In this document: piece after piece, positions 48,643-59,074 of the stretch
Layout of the letters: each line of letters starts with the position of its first letter
How positions within the stretch are numbered: the first letter of the stretch is position 1
Assembly: GCF_025024155.1 (NCBI RefSeq)
Contig: NW_026251714.1
Span: forward strand, 1-64,000
From: Gamsiella multidivaricata
Lineage: Eukaryota; Mortierellomycota; Mortierellomycetes; Mortierellales; Mortierellaceae
Direction of reading: 5' to 3'
Length of the DNA: 64,000 nucleotides
The notes under the pieces: model-generated
What the model was told of the DNA's origin: nothing
The model's input: the letters and a program-made list of their open reading frames with translations, nothing else
Database searches by the model: none
Program-made: the position numbers and the translations under genes

Positions 48643-50116
48643 TTACTCCTGCATGGCCTCAGTCTTCTTGACGCGGTTCTTGCGCTCGAGAATGGCCGTG
48701 CGGTCCTTGTCCATGTAAAGCTTGGTGACGACGACCTTGGAGGGGTGGATACCGACGGGGACAGAGGCACCGTTAGCCTTCTCGCGGTTGACGCGCTCGA
48801 TGTGAATGACCCACTTGCGACGGTAGACCTGGACGACCTTGCCCTCACGGCCCTTGAAGGAACCGCGAACGACCATGACCTCATCATCCTTGCGGATGGG
48901 GATGGAACGGGCCTAAGAAACGTTACAATCGCACAATAAAAAAAATGCACGGTGTTGATAAGATATAATGTACATAATATGCCGGTAAAAATAATCCTTG
49001 CAGTTGGTGGCCACCTCCTTGCACAATTTCAGCTCCTCTTGGTCCCCGACTCCTCTTTTGTGATGTGCCTCCTAGTGGAAAAACGTCAAGAACAGCTGCA
49101 AAAGACCCTCTCCCAAGCGACAGATAACGGATAACGAGGTCGAAACATTACATTGCAGAGTCAGGCTGCTGAGGATAGGCATTGGAAGGTTTGACGTTCC
49201 AGAGCCGAACAAAAACGAAGGTCGAAAGCAAGCAATCGGCTATCAATTGCTCGCCTCAGTCTCGTTGGCTGTTCCTTTAAGCGTATGACTGACAATGCTG
49301 TGTTGTTTGAGCGGCGTCTGCGTTGCTGTCCGGATGCTACAGTGTCCCAAAGCAATACGAGTCCCCACTGCCGATGCTGACTGACTGGCGAAGTTGACCT
49401 GAGAGGTGCTGGCGAGTCCAAAAGACAGGGCAAAGTCGAAGAATGGGAAATGATCGCTCAATTGGTCTAGTTGCGCGATAATTGCTGATTTTGGTGCTGC
49501 TGGGTGTTGGCGCTGATCGCTTATCGAGACTACCTGCAGTAGGTCGCAGAGATTGTCGGCTTGGTCTTGAAAGAGGGAAAGGAGGGGCCCACCAAGGGAA
49601 GGAAAACTCGGACTTATCCCAACCGCAAACTTACGCTGTGCTTCTCCCGGAGCTCCTTGGAGAGGGAAGCGCTCATAATCTTACGACGAAGATCAGAGGG
49701 AGCAGAAAAGTGGGCCTTTCTGCTCTTGCGGCGGGAAGAGCTAACATCTGAAGGGAAAGGGGTATGGATGGTCAGCCAAGATGGTTTGATTTCAATTGCA
49801 TGGAAGATCTCCTATGAAGTGTCGTGAGAAGTGCCGAGCTTGTCGCTGTATCGCCTGTGGTATGCGTGGTACGATGGGTCGTCTGGTCTGACCGTGTGAT
49901 GGGATTGCAAATCATGATCTACATAGGCGATCTTGATGAAAACTTGACAAGATGTCGCCCGTGCCAATGGTGTTTCCGTTCCTGCCGTAGGTATCAACTA
50001 ATAAATAGTTTGGCGATATCATCGAGGATGTGCTCGATAGATGAAGGATGGATGTCCCAATGATCGATGGATGGATGTTTCGCAGGTTCAGGGTATTTAC
50101 CAACGGACTGCTTCAT
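48643..50116 (-). CDS. RPL26: 60S ribosomal protein uL24 (L26)
   Basis: uL24 sits near the peptide exit tunnel. Exon 1 (50101-50116) is only 16 nt, encoding MKQSV plus one base, with donor gtaaat. Exon 2 gives [20 protein letters not shown] and [18 protein letters not shown], donor gtaagt. The last exon (48643-48912) gives [20 protein letters not shown] (KOW motif), [20 protein letters not shown] and ends [14 protein letters not shown]. Two long introns (about 350 and 725 nt) stand out. I looked for a snoRNA C/D motif in them and found none. It is divergent from ESF1 by 218 bp and convergent with RPS15. The exon-1 choice is inference from splice phase and the family N-terminus. Confidence 0.93.
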
Positions 50117-50334
50117 ATTGAATATCGTTTGTTAAGAAGAGGAGGTTCAAGCTTTCCACAGAGCCTCCCGAAATAAATGCTCGTGTGCCTGTGCCGAACT
50201 GTTGTTATCAAGTCACATAACTGTAAACACGGCACTTTTTTTTTTTCTTCATGTAGTCAAGCTTGAGCTAGACAGACAAGACTGACACCTACGACTAAAC
50301 GCCCACCCACTCTCCTTCACCACAACTCACAGCT
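50117..50334. promoter_or_regulatory. Divergent promoter RPL26 / ESF1
   Basis: 218 bp between start codons. It holds GTAAACA (50223-50229), the same core as in the RRP1/RPS15 promoter, a T12 run (about 50238-50249) and a CA/CT-rich ESF1 leader. Confidence 0.5.
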
Positions 50335-53020
50335 ATGGCGCCTAATCCCAAGAAAGGTGGAAAGACTGCGCCTTTGGCGCCCATCAAGGATACTCGTTTC
50401 GCCCATGTGCACCGGGACCCCCGCTTCAGGAGACCTCAAAAGAGCGACTCCAAGGTTACGGTCGACTCTCGCTTTTCATCCATGCTCAAGGGCAAGGAGT
50501 TTTCGAGCGCACGTACGTCAATCAAAGCATGGAGGCATAGAGGACATTTATATATCTGTCTTGATCCGCTATTCGGTGTTGTACTATCACTTTGACTGCT
50601 CCTGAAGACCAATAGACTGACGTTCATTTTATTTCTTACCCTGTTGGTCTTCTTCTATACATTGCTGCATTAGCCAAGGTCGACAAATACGGACGAAAAC
50701 TCCAGAGCTCAGCGAGCGATAGACAAATGAAGCGATTCTATCAGCTCCAAAAGGGCGAGGTTGGCAGCGACGAAGAGGAGAGTGATGACGATGAGGATCA
50801 GGATGAGGAGGACGAGGATGTCGGTGTTTCTGGATCGGATTCAGAATCCGAAGTAGAGAACGAGGACGCATACGATCCTATGCGTGGTAGAGGTGTTATT
50901 AGTGGCTCGGACTCGGATTCTGATATCGATGAGGAGGTTGCGGCTGAGCTGGACGCTGAGGCCGAGGCTCACGAGGATGAGGAGGAAGAAGAAGAAGAGG
51001 ATGACGTTCCAAGAGGAGATGAATCACATCGCTTTGCCTGTGTTAACCTGGACTGGGATCATGTCAAGGTAACAACTCCCGACATAACGGTCCTGCTTGA
51101 TCTCTGTCTGCTCTCCGATCTGTAAACTCACGCGGCTTACTATTTTCCTCAACATGCTAGTCCATTGATTTGTTCAAGGTCTTTTCAGGATTTAAACCGG
51201 AGAAAGGAGCTATCAGGTCGGTCAAAATCTATCCATCAGAGTTTGGAAAGGAACGTATGGAGCGAGAGGAACGCGAGGGACCCCCACCAGAGATCTTCCA
51301 GAAAGCGTCGGCCTCCAAAAACAAGGATGACGAGGATGAGGATGAGGACGAGGAGGATGAGGAGATAGACGAAAAGACTCTTATCAGGAACCAAACCGAC
51401 GAAGGAAACGAACAGGTCGACTCTGAAGCCTTGCGAAGGTACCAGCTCGATCGCCTCAAATATTACTATGCTGTTGTCGACTGCGATTCCGTCGAGACTG
51501 CAAAGGCCATTTGCGAGGCATGCGATGGCGCCGAGTACGAAAGTAGCGCCAACTTTTTCGATCTGAGATATATCCCGGACGGCATGGAGTTTGATGATAT
51601 GCCCCGCGATTCGGCCTTTGGCGCGCCCGAGAACTACAAACCCAATGATTTCATAACCCAGGCTTTCCAGCACTCGAACGTTAAGTTGACCTGGGACGAA
51701 GATGATGCGGACAGAATCAAGGTCACTCGCCAAAAGTTCTCGAAGAAGGACTTGGAAGACATGGACTTCAAGGCCTACCTTGCTTCCTCGGACGACGACT
51801 CGGAGGACGAGGATGACATTGAGGCCACAAAGCGCAGGTACCGTGCTCTATTGGAGGGTGGAAATAAGGATTCAGATGATAGCGACGTTGACAGCGACGA
51901 TGACAAGAACCAGGAGATGGAGATCACATTCGCTCCAGGCTTGAGCGAGGCTGCTGCAGAATTATTGGAGGCCAAGAAGCAGCGTGAGCTGCCAGTCAAG
52001 GAAGAGACTTCTATCGAGGCCTACAAGCGCAAGGAGAAGGAACGCAAACAGCGCAAGAAGGACGCGCGGGCTTCCAAATTCAAGGGCAGCGATGAAAGTG
52101 ATGATGATAGCGACGATCAAGGTAACTCATCACGGTTCTTGCAATGTCTCCTGGGTTCGAGAATCAACCATCAGGTATTTTCCTTTACCCTTCTCACATT
52201 ATCGCATTCATCTTTTGTTTTCTTAATTTATAGGCGGTGAGGCTTTGTTCTCTGAGGATGAGGATGAGCGTTTGATGAACGACTCGTACTTTGCAGAAGA
52301 GTTTGCAGGCGGCGACATGGCGCCAGCAGGAAAGGGCAAGAAGGGCGAAAGCAAGAAGAAATCCAAGAACGAGAAGAAGAAGCGCACCAAGGAGGAGCGT
52401 ATTGAGGACAATCGCAAGAAGGCCGAGCTCGAGCTGCTGATGGAGGATAACAGGGAAAACAACCAACACTTCAACATGAAAGAGATTCAAAAGGTCGAGA
52501 AGAAGAACAAGAGGAAAAAGAACAAGAGCAAGGGACAGAGCGATAAGGAGAAGGGTGAGGATCTGCAGGACAACTTCAAGATCGACGTTAGCGATCCACG
52601 TTTCAGTGCACTGCACGAATCGCATCATTTTGCTCTCGATCCTACAAGCCCCCACTTCAAGAAGACCAAGGCGATGACCGAGTTGCTGCAGGAGCGTCAG
52701 AAGCGGACGGCGGTCATGCATGAGGAGACTGAACAGAGCTTGAAGAAGCGGCAGCAGCAGAGCAATAACGACAAGAAGAAGAACAACCAGGACCACAGCA
52801 AGATCAAGGTTCAGGGAGCTTTCGAGGACCCTTCGCTCTCCTTGCTGGTTGATACTGTAAGTCTTCTTTTCTTTTTTTACTTTCACGGAAAAGGTGGTCA
52901 GCTTTCTAAATCCCTCTAACAACTCTTTATGTCTCTGTGTCCTCTTTATAGGTCAAGCGTAAGAGCGCTATGGCAACAGAGTCTTCCCGCGATGGCAAAC
53001 GGACCAAGAAGAACAAATAG
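50335..53020 (+). CDS. ESF1: ESF1, nucleolar 18S pre-rRNA processing factor
   Basis: Esf1 is a nucleolar protein needed for early cleavages that yield 18S rRNA. The start MAPNPKKGGKTAPLAPIKDT leads to FAHVHRDPRFRRPQK and DSRFSSMLKGKEF, then acidic runs (DEEESDDDEDQDEEDEDVG). The conserved core shows RFACVNLDWDHVKSIDLFKV, FSGFKPEKGAIRSVKIYPSE, YQLDRLKYYYAVVDCDS and FDLRYIPDGMEFDDMPRDSA, followed by FSKKDLEDMDFKAYLASS. The lysine-rich C-terminus keeps the NUC153 motif (FKIDVSDPRFSALHESHHFA, LDPTSPHFKKT) and ends GKRTKKNK, stop 53018-53020. Six or so exons; AATAAA at 53050-53055. It is convergent with eIF2B delta. Confidence 0.95.
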
Positions 53021-53325
53021 ACCTCCACTATCACCTCACTTGCATTCACAATAAAGCATTTTTCATCCAGCATTCAGCCTGAGTGTTATGAGAAGATGCA
53101 TGCTTTAATGTGTAAATGATGAAATGGATTATTCTCCAAGATATTCTCTTGTGCAGTAATGCTCATGCGCCTCTGGTTATAACATCGTCCGAATTTGCGC
53201 CCGACTACTGTTGCATCATTGGCCTACAGTTTTGCAAAGTTGAGAAGTAATCATGGTCAGCATTCCATATTGTAGTCTCGATACAAAAAACAGATGCGAA
53301 CCAAATTCAATTATCAATGTGCCAC

Positions 53326-55379
53326 TTACAAGAACTCTCTCAGAATGACAGGGACCGACGTGCATGGGATTAGTCCAACCTCGGTGATCACCACTGTCAC
53401 AAACTCGCTAGGCGTCAAATCGTACAGCAGGTTCAGCAGCTTCAGATCCCTTGACTCCCTCCACTCAGATAACACCCCTGACGCGGGGCCATGAGTGGAA
53501 GCAGCTGTACTGCTGCTACTGCCACGAACGCTGCCGTGGCATCGCGTGCTGCTGTGTCCGTAGTTGTTGTGCTGATCGTTGACAAGCTCATCCGGATTGC
53601 CAATTTCGTTCTGTACAAAACTATCCAACTGGACTCGGTCGCTGAATTTGTAGGTCTCGCAGCAGACAATCACTGGAATCTTGCGCTCATGAGCTGACAT
53701 CGCCACAACAGCCGTTCCTGCGCGCGAATACAATGCTCCGTTTGAAAGCAATGAATGGGCGCCCAAAATAACCTTGCTGACCTCGCGCATGACGTGTCCG
53801 ATTGCCGTCAAGAGAACGTAGGTGCAGGGCACTCCAGCGGAAGCCAGTGTGCGAACCAATTGCTTTCCTTCAAACCGTGGTCGAGAGTCAACAACGATCA
53901 CCTTGAATTTGATTCCTTTGGCATGGGCAGCTAAGAGCAAGCCTTGGACCACAGACGAGCGGGCATATGTCAAAATCACGTCGCCATCCTGAATCTTCTG
54001 CAAGCCCAAGCTGATAATAACCTGGTCAGCCATCGTGACCCTGTCGCGAATGAAGTTGTCGATCTTCTCTAGGAACAGCGAGCGAGCCTACAAGAGCACA
54101 ACATTGCGCATACGTTTTGCATCAGTCGATTGCTGCAGTATTCAAAATCCTTTGATGGTAAGCAATATCGCGTCGACACTTACGTCCTCGTCGGGCAACT
54201 CCAGGTTCTTTCCAATCTCGTACTTCAGATACCGGATCGCATTACCCATACTGACAGCCATGGGTCTGCATGTCACAAGGTAGCTGATATGAGGATTCAG
54301 GTAGGTCTGCATGTGGCGGGAAAGAGTCGTGTTTGGCGGCGTCTGATAGTCTTGGATAGCCTATGATAAGGAAAACAAAACGCTGTTAATGATTTTCATA
54401 GTAAGTCATACCGCCTCTATCAAAAAAATTCCCACAAGACATGATATATTACCTTGCGGAATGCGTTCATAGTGGCGACACATCGGGCATTTGCGCCGCA
54501 AATCTTAAACTGTGCCATTTGAAGTCCAACATTGACAACTGCTGGGTGAAGATCCTTTGGTGCCGAAGCAGTGTTGGCAAACTTGGGAGGGTCCAGATGA
54601 GCGAATAGCCCGATCTCTTTTGTCAATTTTTCTCGTCTCTTGGTTTGAGCTGTCGATTCTGCAGCTGCAATGGCCATTTCCGCCTCGGCTCCGGGAAATG
54701 AGGTGGCCAAAGACTTTGAGGGATTGGGCGAAAACCCAGAGTTGGGCTGTGCAGCAGCCTGAGCGGCTTTCTTCCCTGAAGCTGGCAAACCTGCAGAAAC
54801 GCGAGCTGCCTTCTCTGCCTTCTGTCGCTCCTGCAATTCACGACGCTCTGCCTTGGTCATTGATTTTTGAGAAGGTGCGCTGGGCTTCTGTGGTCCTCCC
54901 TTGCCTCCCGAAGGCGACCCTCCAGTCGATCCTGCAGAACTGGGTGCTCCGCTCTGAGGTCCATCTCCAGACGAAACGCCGACATTGGATTGAATACCCA
55001 GTCCTGATGTCTTGCCACCTTCCTTTCCAGGGACCGAACCGGAGTTGCCGGGTGAAGACATCGAGACGCGCTTGCCTTTAGAATCCTTTTTGCCGGAACC
55101 AGCAACGTGTTGTTGATCCTTGTTGGGAAATCCAGCACCGTCGCGGGGTGAGGCCATCCTGTGTGCCTTTGAGAACGAAGATGGTGGGCGATCAGCAAGA
55201 TCCCATTGCTGCTCGTAGGATGACTTCATGGGCTCGTACGATGACTTCATGGCCTCGTATGATGATCTGGCCCCAGTCGAGTTGATTGATCGAGGTCCAG
55301 TTGTGGCGGCAGAGGATCCAGCAGGGTTGGAGGTACCGGTGGCGCTGTTAAGATCCGAGGTATTATTGAATGCTGACAT
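53326..55379 (-). CDS. GCD2: eIF2B delta subunit (GCD2/EIF2B4)
   Basis: Part of the regulatory trimer of eIF2B, the GDP/GTP exchange factor for eIF2 and a target of the integrated stress response. The start MSAFNNTSDLNSATGTSNPA at 55379 opens a 240-residue disordered Ser/Gly/Lys region (KKDSKGKRVSMSSPGNSGSV). The conserved domain follows: FAHLDPPKFANTASAPKDLH, RHMQTYLNPHISYLVTCRPM, AVSMGNAIRYLKYEIGK, ILTYARSSVVQGLLLAAH, VIVVDSRPRFEGKQLVRTLA, LLTAIGHVMREVSKVILGAH and SNGALYSRAGTAVVAMSAHE. It ends SVPVILREFL with TAA at 53326. That TAA lies within a perfect gtaagt donor; splicing to 53207 would change the tail to LPMMQQ and end at 53205. About three introns. Confidence 0.94.
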
Positions 55380-55664
55380 AGGCGAGTTGACCGCACTAGT
55401 GTTGTCACTGCTTCCAGGTGAGGGTAAGTTTGCTGCGTTGACATCGTTCTAGAAGAAGGAGATAAAATAGAGGAGGGTTGGAAGAAGCGGCTGTAAGGAT
55501 CCATTGTGCGATTAAAAGAACGACGGGCCCCAGATCGTGCAAGGCAGGTATGAGCAAAGGAAGGATATGCGTCAGGAGTACATGTTGACTATATCGAAGA
55601 GGAGTCATTGTGCGCAGTAAGCCCTGTCAGAGTACGGTGATGCCTGCGCAAAGGCATGAGATGG

Positions 55665-55695
<31 letters not shown>

Positions 55696-55719
55696 CACTG
55701 AGTCACAGAGAGTCCTCCT
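55380..55719. other. eIF2B delta 5' leader and T tract
   Basis: Contains the probable 5' UTR of the eIF2B delta gene and a T run of about 29 nt at 55667-55695. Overlapping frames (MDPYSRFFQPSSILSPSS at 55504 on the minus strand) are out of frame with the gene and may be upstream ORFs. Confidence 0.4.
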
Positions 55720-55899
55720 TCACAGGGGAAAAAAAAAATAAAATAAAGCACGATATGAGCCCTTGACTGAATCAGAGTCATTCCCATGGTTCAGCGCCAG
55801 GGTCAACCGATCCGGGATTCGAGTTCTGTCCTCGGGTCCGAAGAATACATAAACACATACGTCTGGTGCGAACCCGACCGTCTTCTTCCTGGGATCCAT
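55720..55899 (-). CDS. Possible small protein with VGFAPDVCV motif
   Basis: Not recognised. The frame from ATG 55899 reads MDPRKKTVGFAPDVCVYVFF, then GPEDRTRIPDRLTLALNHGN and a hydrophobic end. The KKTVGFAPDVCVYVF part resembles the basic-aromatic 'VxFAPxVxV' strand found in several fungal proteins. It is one exon at most, 59 residues, and could be the first exon of something larger: gtcaag after DSDSV is a weak donor. Divergent from the LYR gene by 255 bp. Confidence 0.3.
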   Translation of the reverse strand: MDPRKKTVGFAPDVCVYVFFGPEDRTRIPDRLTLALNHGNDSDSVKGSYRALFYFFFPL

Positions 55900-56154
55900 G
55901 TTGACTGTTGAGCGGCGAAGTGACGCAGAAAGGTGGGGAGGGAGTAGCGAGATGGACGTGGAGGTGGAATCCACCCTGATTCGGTCCACACAAAGACTTT
56001 AAAAAAACAGAGGCGACGTCACTTTTTTTTTTCCTGGACTCTTATCACTGCGGCCAACATCCTCATCGTACATGCCAAGACCACAGGCAACATACATTGG
56101 ACGAGCAGGCGTCTTGGTCAAAGGGACGCATCAGTTACTCAGAAAGACACATCA

Positions 56155-56463
56155 ATGACCCGTATCTCAGTTATACCGCATCCACAGACACTCAGCTTCT
56201 ATCGGTCAGCCCTGCGCGCGTTACGCCTAGCGCCACCAAATTCAAGAATAGGCCTCGCAGCACCACTCGCCCATCTCCGGCGGAAACTGCAGTATAATAT
56301 TCGCGACGGTATCTCGATCTATCGACATGAGCGAGAGTGCAGCAAGGTCGACGACCTGATCCGCGGCGCAGAGCAGGATATCGCCATGATCCAGGCTTGG
56401 AGACACATCGATCCCTCGTGGCTGGAACGTATTTTCAAAAAGCCTACTGCCAAGAAGTCCTGA
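56155..56463 (+). CDS. LYR-motif family small protein (probable mitochondrial assembly factor)
   Basis: LYR proteins bind the mitochondrial acyl carrier protein and help assemble respiratory complexes or Fe-S enzymes. This 102-residue single-exon frame starts MTRISVIPHPQTLSFYRSAL. The stretch LSFYRSALRALRLAP is an LYR-like first helix (F-Y-R in place of L-Y-R), followed by HLRRKLQYNIRDGISIYRHE, with the downstream Phe/Tyr-Arg helix, and EQDIAMIQAWRHIDPSWLER. It is Arg-rich and short as expected. I cannot assign it to a named member. Its stop lies 59 bp from the stop of the convergent UBE3D-like gene. Confidence 0.55.
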   Translation: MTRISVIPHPQTLSFYRSALRALRLAPPNSRIGLAAPLAHLRRKLQYNIRDGISIYRHERECSKVDDLIRGAEQDIAMIQAWRHIDPSWLERIFKKPTAKKS

Positions 56464-56522
56464 TCGCCGCTATCACGATTTTGTATTTCCTGCTGTTTAT
56501 TCATATATCAGATATTGTCTAT

Positions 56523-58447
56523 TCAAATCACAATGGACCCCATTCGCATACCATCCATGGCCAGGACAGCTGGAGCGGCGCCGCTCAGGATAGGAGGCAG
56601 ACAGCTGGTGCTTTGCTCCAACATGATCAGGAGACCTAGCAATAAATGCTTGTGGAACTGCAGCCTCTCCACCCCGGGATCGCCACGCCATCGATCCCAA
56701 AGAGCCGCCTCTTTTGAAACCGACCCCTCTTGTCTCTGAGACTCATCCTCTGAAAGATACAGAACCTTCATGACTTTGTTACTCCTTACCCGATCGCTCG
56801 TAGAGTTAATATCGATGTCCACCTGGAGATCGGAAAGTAGAGAAGTGTCCCAAACGATTTGATTGTCCTGCATTGGTGCCTGGTTACTGAAGACGGTGGA
56901 ATCCCAATTGAGCATCCATATCTATCGTTGAATGAAAATAATAAAGATTGCATTATAAAACATGTCCTTTCGGATCTACGGCGTTTCAAATTGGAATTCG
57001 ACTCTCTGCGTTCAGACATACCAGCATGATGTCCTGTCCTGTAAGTCGATCCTGTAAAATGAAGCGATAGGTGGCATGATGGCGCGCAGACTCAAATATT
57101 TCGGCCGCTACATACGACGCAAACCTCTGCTTTGGTACTTCAAGCTGTGTTCTTTCATCATTGATGCTTTGATCACTTTGAAACCGAACGGCGTACTTAT
57201 GGAATTTGACCTGAATCAGCTCTAGATCTAATGGGGACCATAATAGAAAGGTCGAGACGTTAGCGTGCACTATGTTTTAACACGTGCGGAATAAAATATG
57301 ATCCATCGCTAAATATTCATACCAGTTCCATCTTCGCGCCTAGATTGATACCAGCCGTCTCCAATGGGGTACAAACACCTTGAGCAGGCCAATGGACGCC
57401 ATCTCCGCTTGATTCCCTTCGTCCACTGTTACAGACCCATAACAAGAATAAACTTGATATTGTTAGAAGGCATGATTGACTCTTCGTCTCGTTGCGTTGT
57501 GGAGAAGTTGGAAGGTAACGAGTGAAGATGTTGCTATACGGATAGCTCATAAAAAAACAATTGTAGTTGTTATGATTTGGTATGATAGCAAAAAGAGAAA
57601 AAAGACAACCACTCGGCCATACATTGCTGCAGACACGAGAGCGACATTTTTTCCTTTTAGTTGATTAATGTTGGACTGGAGTATCGACACGGATTGTCAG
57701 TAGCTTGAGACACCGGTCTTCTAATAGTCCGTCATGCATCCAAGGGGGCCCCATGATTAAAGGAGAAGTGTGGTGTTGATAAAGTGCAGTCAAACTTACA
57801 TCAATCGTCCGCGCATCCTCCTCAATTTCCACCGCTTCAATGTCGACATTGGTCGCATGGATCAATACATACGTCCCACCCACCAAGGCCTGTCCAAGGC
57901 GCGCCCCCAGATCACCTTCACGCAGCTCCGTAAAGTCCTCCTCGTGACACATCCAGCAGTCAACCAGTTCCTGCCAATGTTCCGAAGGCAAGTCAACCAC
58001 GCGCTGAATCGGACCTCCTGTTTGCCCGCCATCACATTTGAGCAAGATGTTTCCACAACGCCCACAGCCGAGGTTCTTGAGCCCCTGGAGCTCGACTGCG
58101 GGGAGTGGTGCGGATGGGAACTCGGTAGTAGAGAGTGAAGTCGATTGGCTTTGGGGTAACGCCGCGAGCTTTAGAGTGATAAGGGAGGATTGTGTCGAGG
58201 ATGGGTCTACGGTGGTTTTGGTGGGCATGATAAGCGAGGGCAGAGGGACTTTTCCGATGCGCGTCGAGGTATTGGACGCGACATCGTCCTGATCCTGTTG
58301 GGTTCTGTTAGAGGGAATGAGATCGAGTGAATCGGGTGCGATCGTACACGTTAGTCCTGAAGGCGGCACTTGAATCGAAACGGTGATGGAGTTGATCTTT
58401 GAATGATACTCTGCATGGTATCTGATGGTTCCTGAGGACAGTGCCAT
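56523..58447 (-). CDS. UBE3D: UBE3D/Ipa1-like E3 (HECT-like E2-binding protein)
   Basis: Members of this family bind E2 enzymes; in yeast, Ipa1 is linked to mRNA 3'-end processing. Exon 1 (to about 57798) starts MALSSGTIRYHAEYHSKINS and holds CGRCGNILLKCDGG and the family signature VVDLPSEHWQELVDCWMCHE. After a long intron (donor gtaagt following ARTID), the next exon has IKRRWRPLACSRCLYPIGDG and WYQSRREDG, a second Cys-x2-Cys with conserved Gly-Asp. Then VKFHKYAVRFQSDQ, RFILQDRLTGQDIMLVWMLN and the C-terminal TSDRVRSNKVMKVLYLSEDE follow, ending GMRMGSIVI. Four exons. The presence of both cysteine pairs and the LPSE-W motif supports the family call; substrate is unknown. Confidence 0.8.
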
Positions 58448-58626
58448 GTGTGAGAGGAGATCGCGCGGTACAGAAGTCGGCCGGGCATTTTTTTTTAGGA
58501 GCAGTCGTCGTAAATAGTCTATGATCTTGACGGAACTATTAAAGGCTTCAGTGGGCAGAGATAAAAAATAGAGTATTTTTGATTTCTTTTCAGCACCACC
58601 TATTGAACTAGGTATGCGGCTAGTGC

Positions 58627-58640
58627 AAAATTGGTGTGCG
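58627..58640 (+). repeat. Half-site copy of the palindrome
   Basis: AAAATTGGTGTGCG repeats the left arm of the palindrome 39 nt downstream. Confidence 0.8.
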
Positions 58641-58678
58641 GTTTTTTAACACTTGGGCTCATCAAATCAAATAACCCC

Positions 58679-58702
58679 AAATTGGTGTGCGCACACCAAT
58701 TT
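58679..58702. repeat. Perfect 24-bp palindrome
   Basis: The arm AAATTGGTGTGC is followed at once by its exact reverse complement. It could bind a dimeric regulator or mark a transposon end or footprint. Confidence 0.9.
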
Positions 58703-59020
58703 CATGCCAACCTTTCTTACCTCTATAAACCCACCTATCCATCCATGGGCTGCGACATTGGCGTTTAACGAGAGCATGCCACAAACACCGGGCTGTAGTG
58801 AAAGGCATGGGAATTTTCTCGACTTTTCACATTTCCATGGTGGTACAATTCTCGAGCCTGAGAGAGAAATTGCGCAAAGTTTCCATTTATGGTAACGTAC
58901 CTGTCTGCACGTGAGCTCGCCCTCAGGCTGGAGTCGAGCCTTCGCACTTCCTTTTTTTTTTTTCTGCGCCGTCTTTGGGCCAGGTACCTCCAGCCCCCCC
59001 TCCGCCGCTTCCCTGTGTTG

Positions 59021-59028
59021 TATAAAAA
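59021..59028 (+). promoter_or_regulatory. TATA box of the beta-lactamase-like gene
   Basis: TATAAAAA, 47 bp before the start codon, the only clear TATA match near a gene start in this window; consistent with an inducible gene. Confidence 0.6.
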
Positions 59029-59074
59029 GAGACAGACAGCAAAATGAAGTCCTGATAAACCACTCGACCAAAGC

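Larger units (their letters stand above)
58448..59074. promoter_or_regulatory. Divergent region, UBE3D-like / beta-lactamase-like
   Basis: 627 bp shared upstream region. It holds the 24-bp palindrome (58679-58702), a half-site copy at 58627-58640 and a TATA box (59021-59028). A tiny frame ATG AAG TCC TGA (59044-59055) precedes the beta-lactamase-like start and may be an upstream ORF if transcription starts before it. Confidence 0.5.

Noticed and set aside
48913..49640. snoRNA inside the long RPL26 intron
   Set aside because: No RTGATGA/CTGA pair with terminal stem was found on the coding strand.
55800..55835. tRNA-like GATTCGAGTTC stretch (plus)
   Set aside because: Stem does not pair and the region is better read as the small minus-strand frame.
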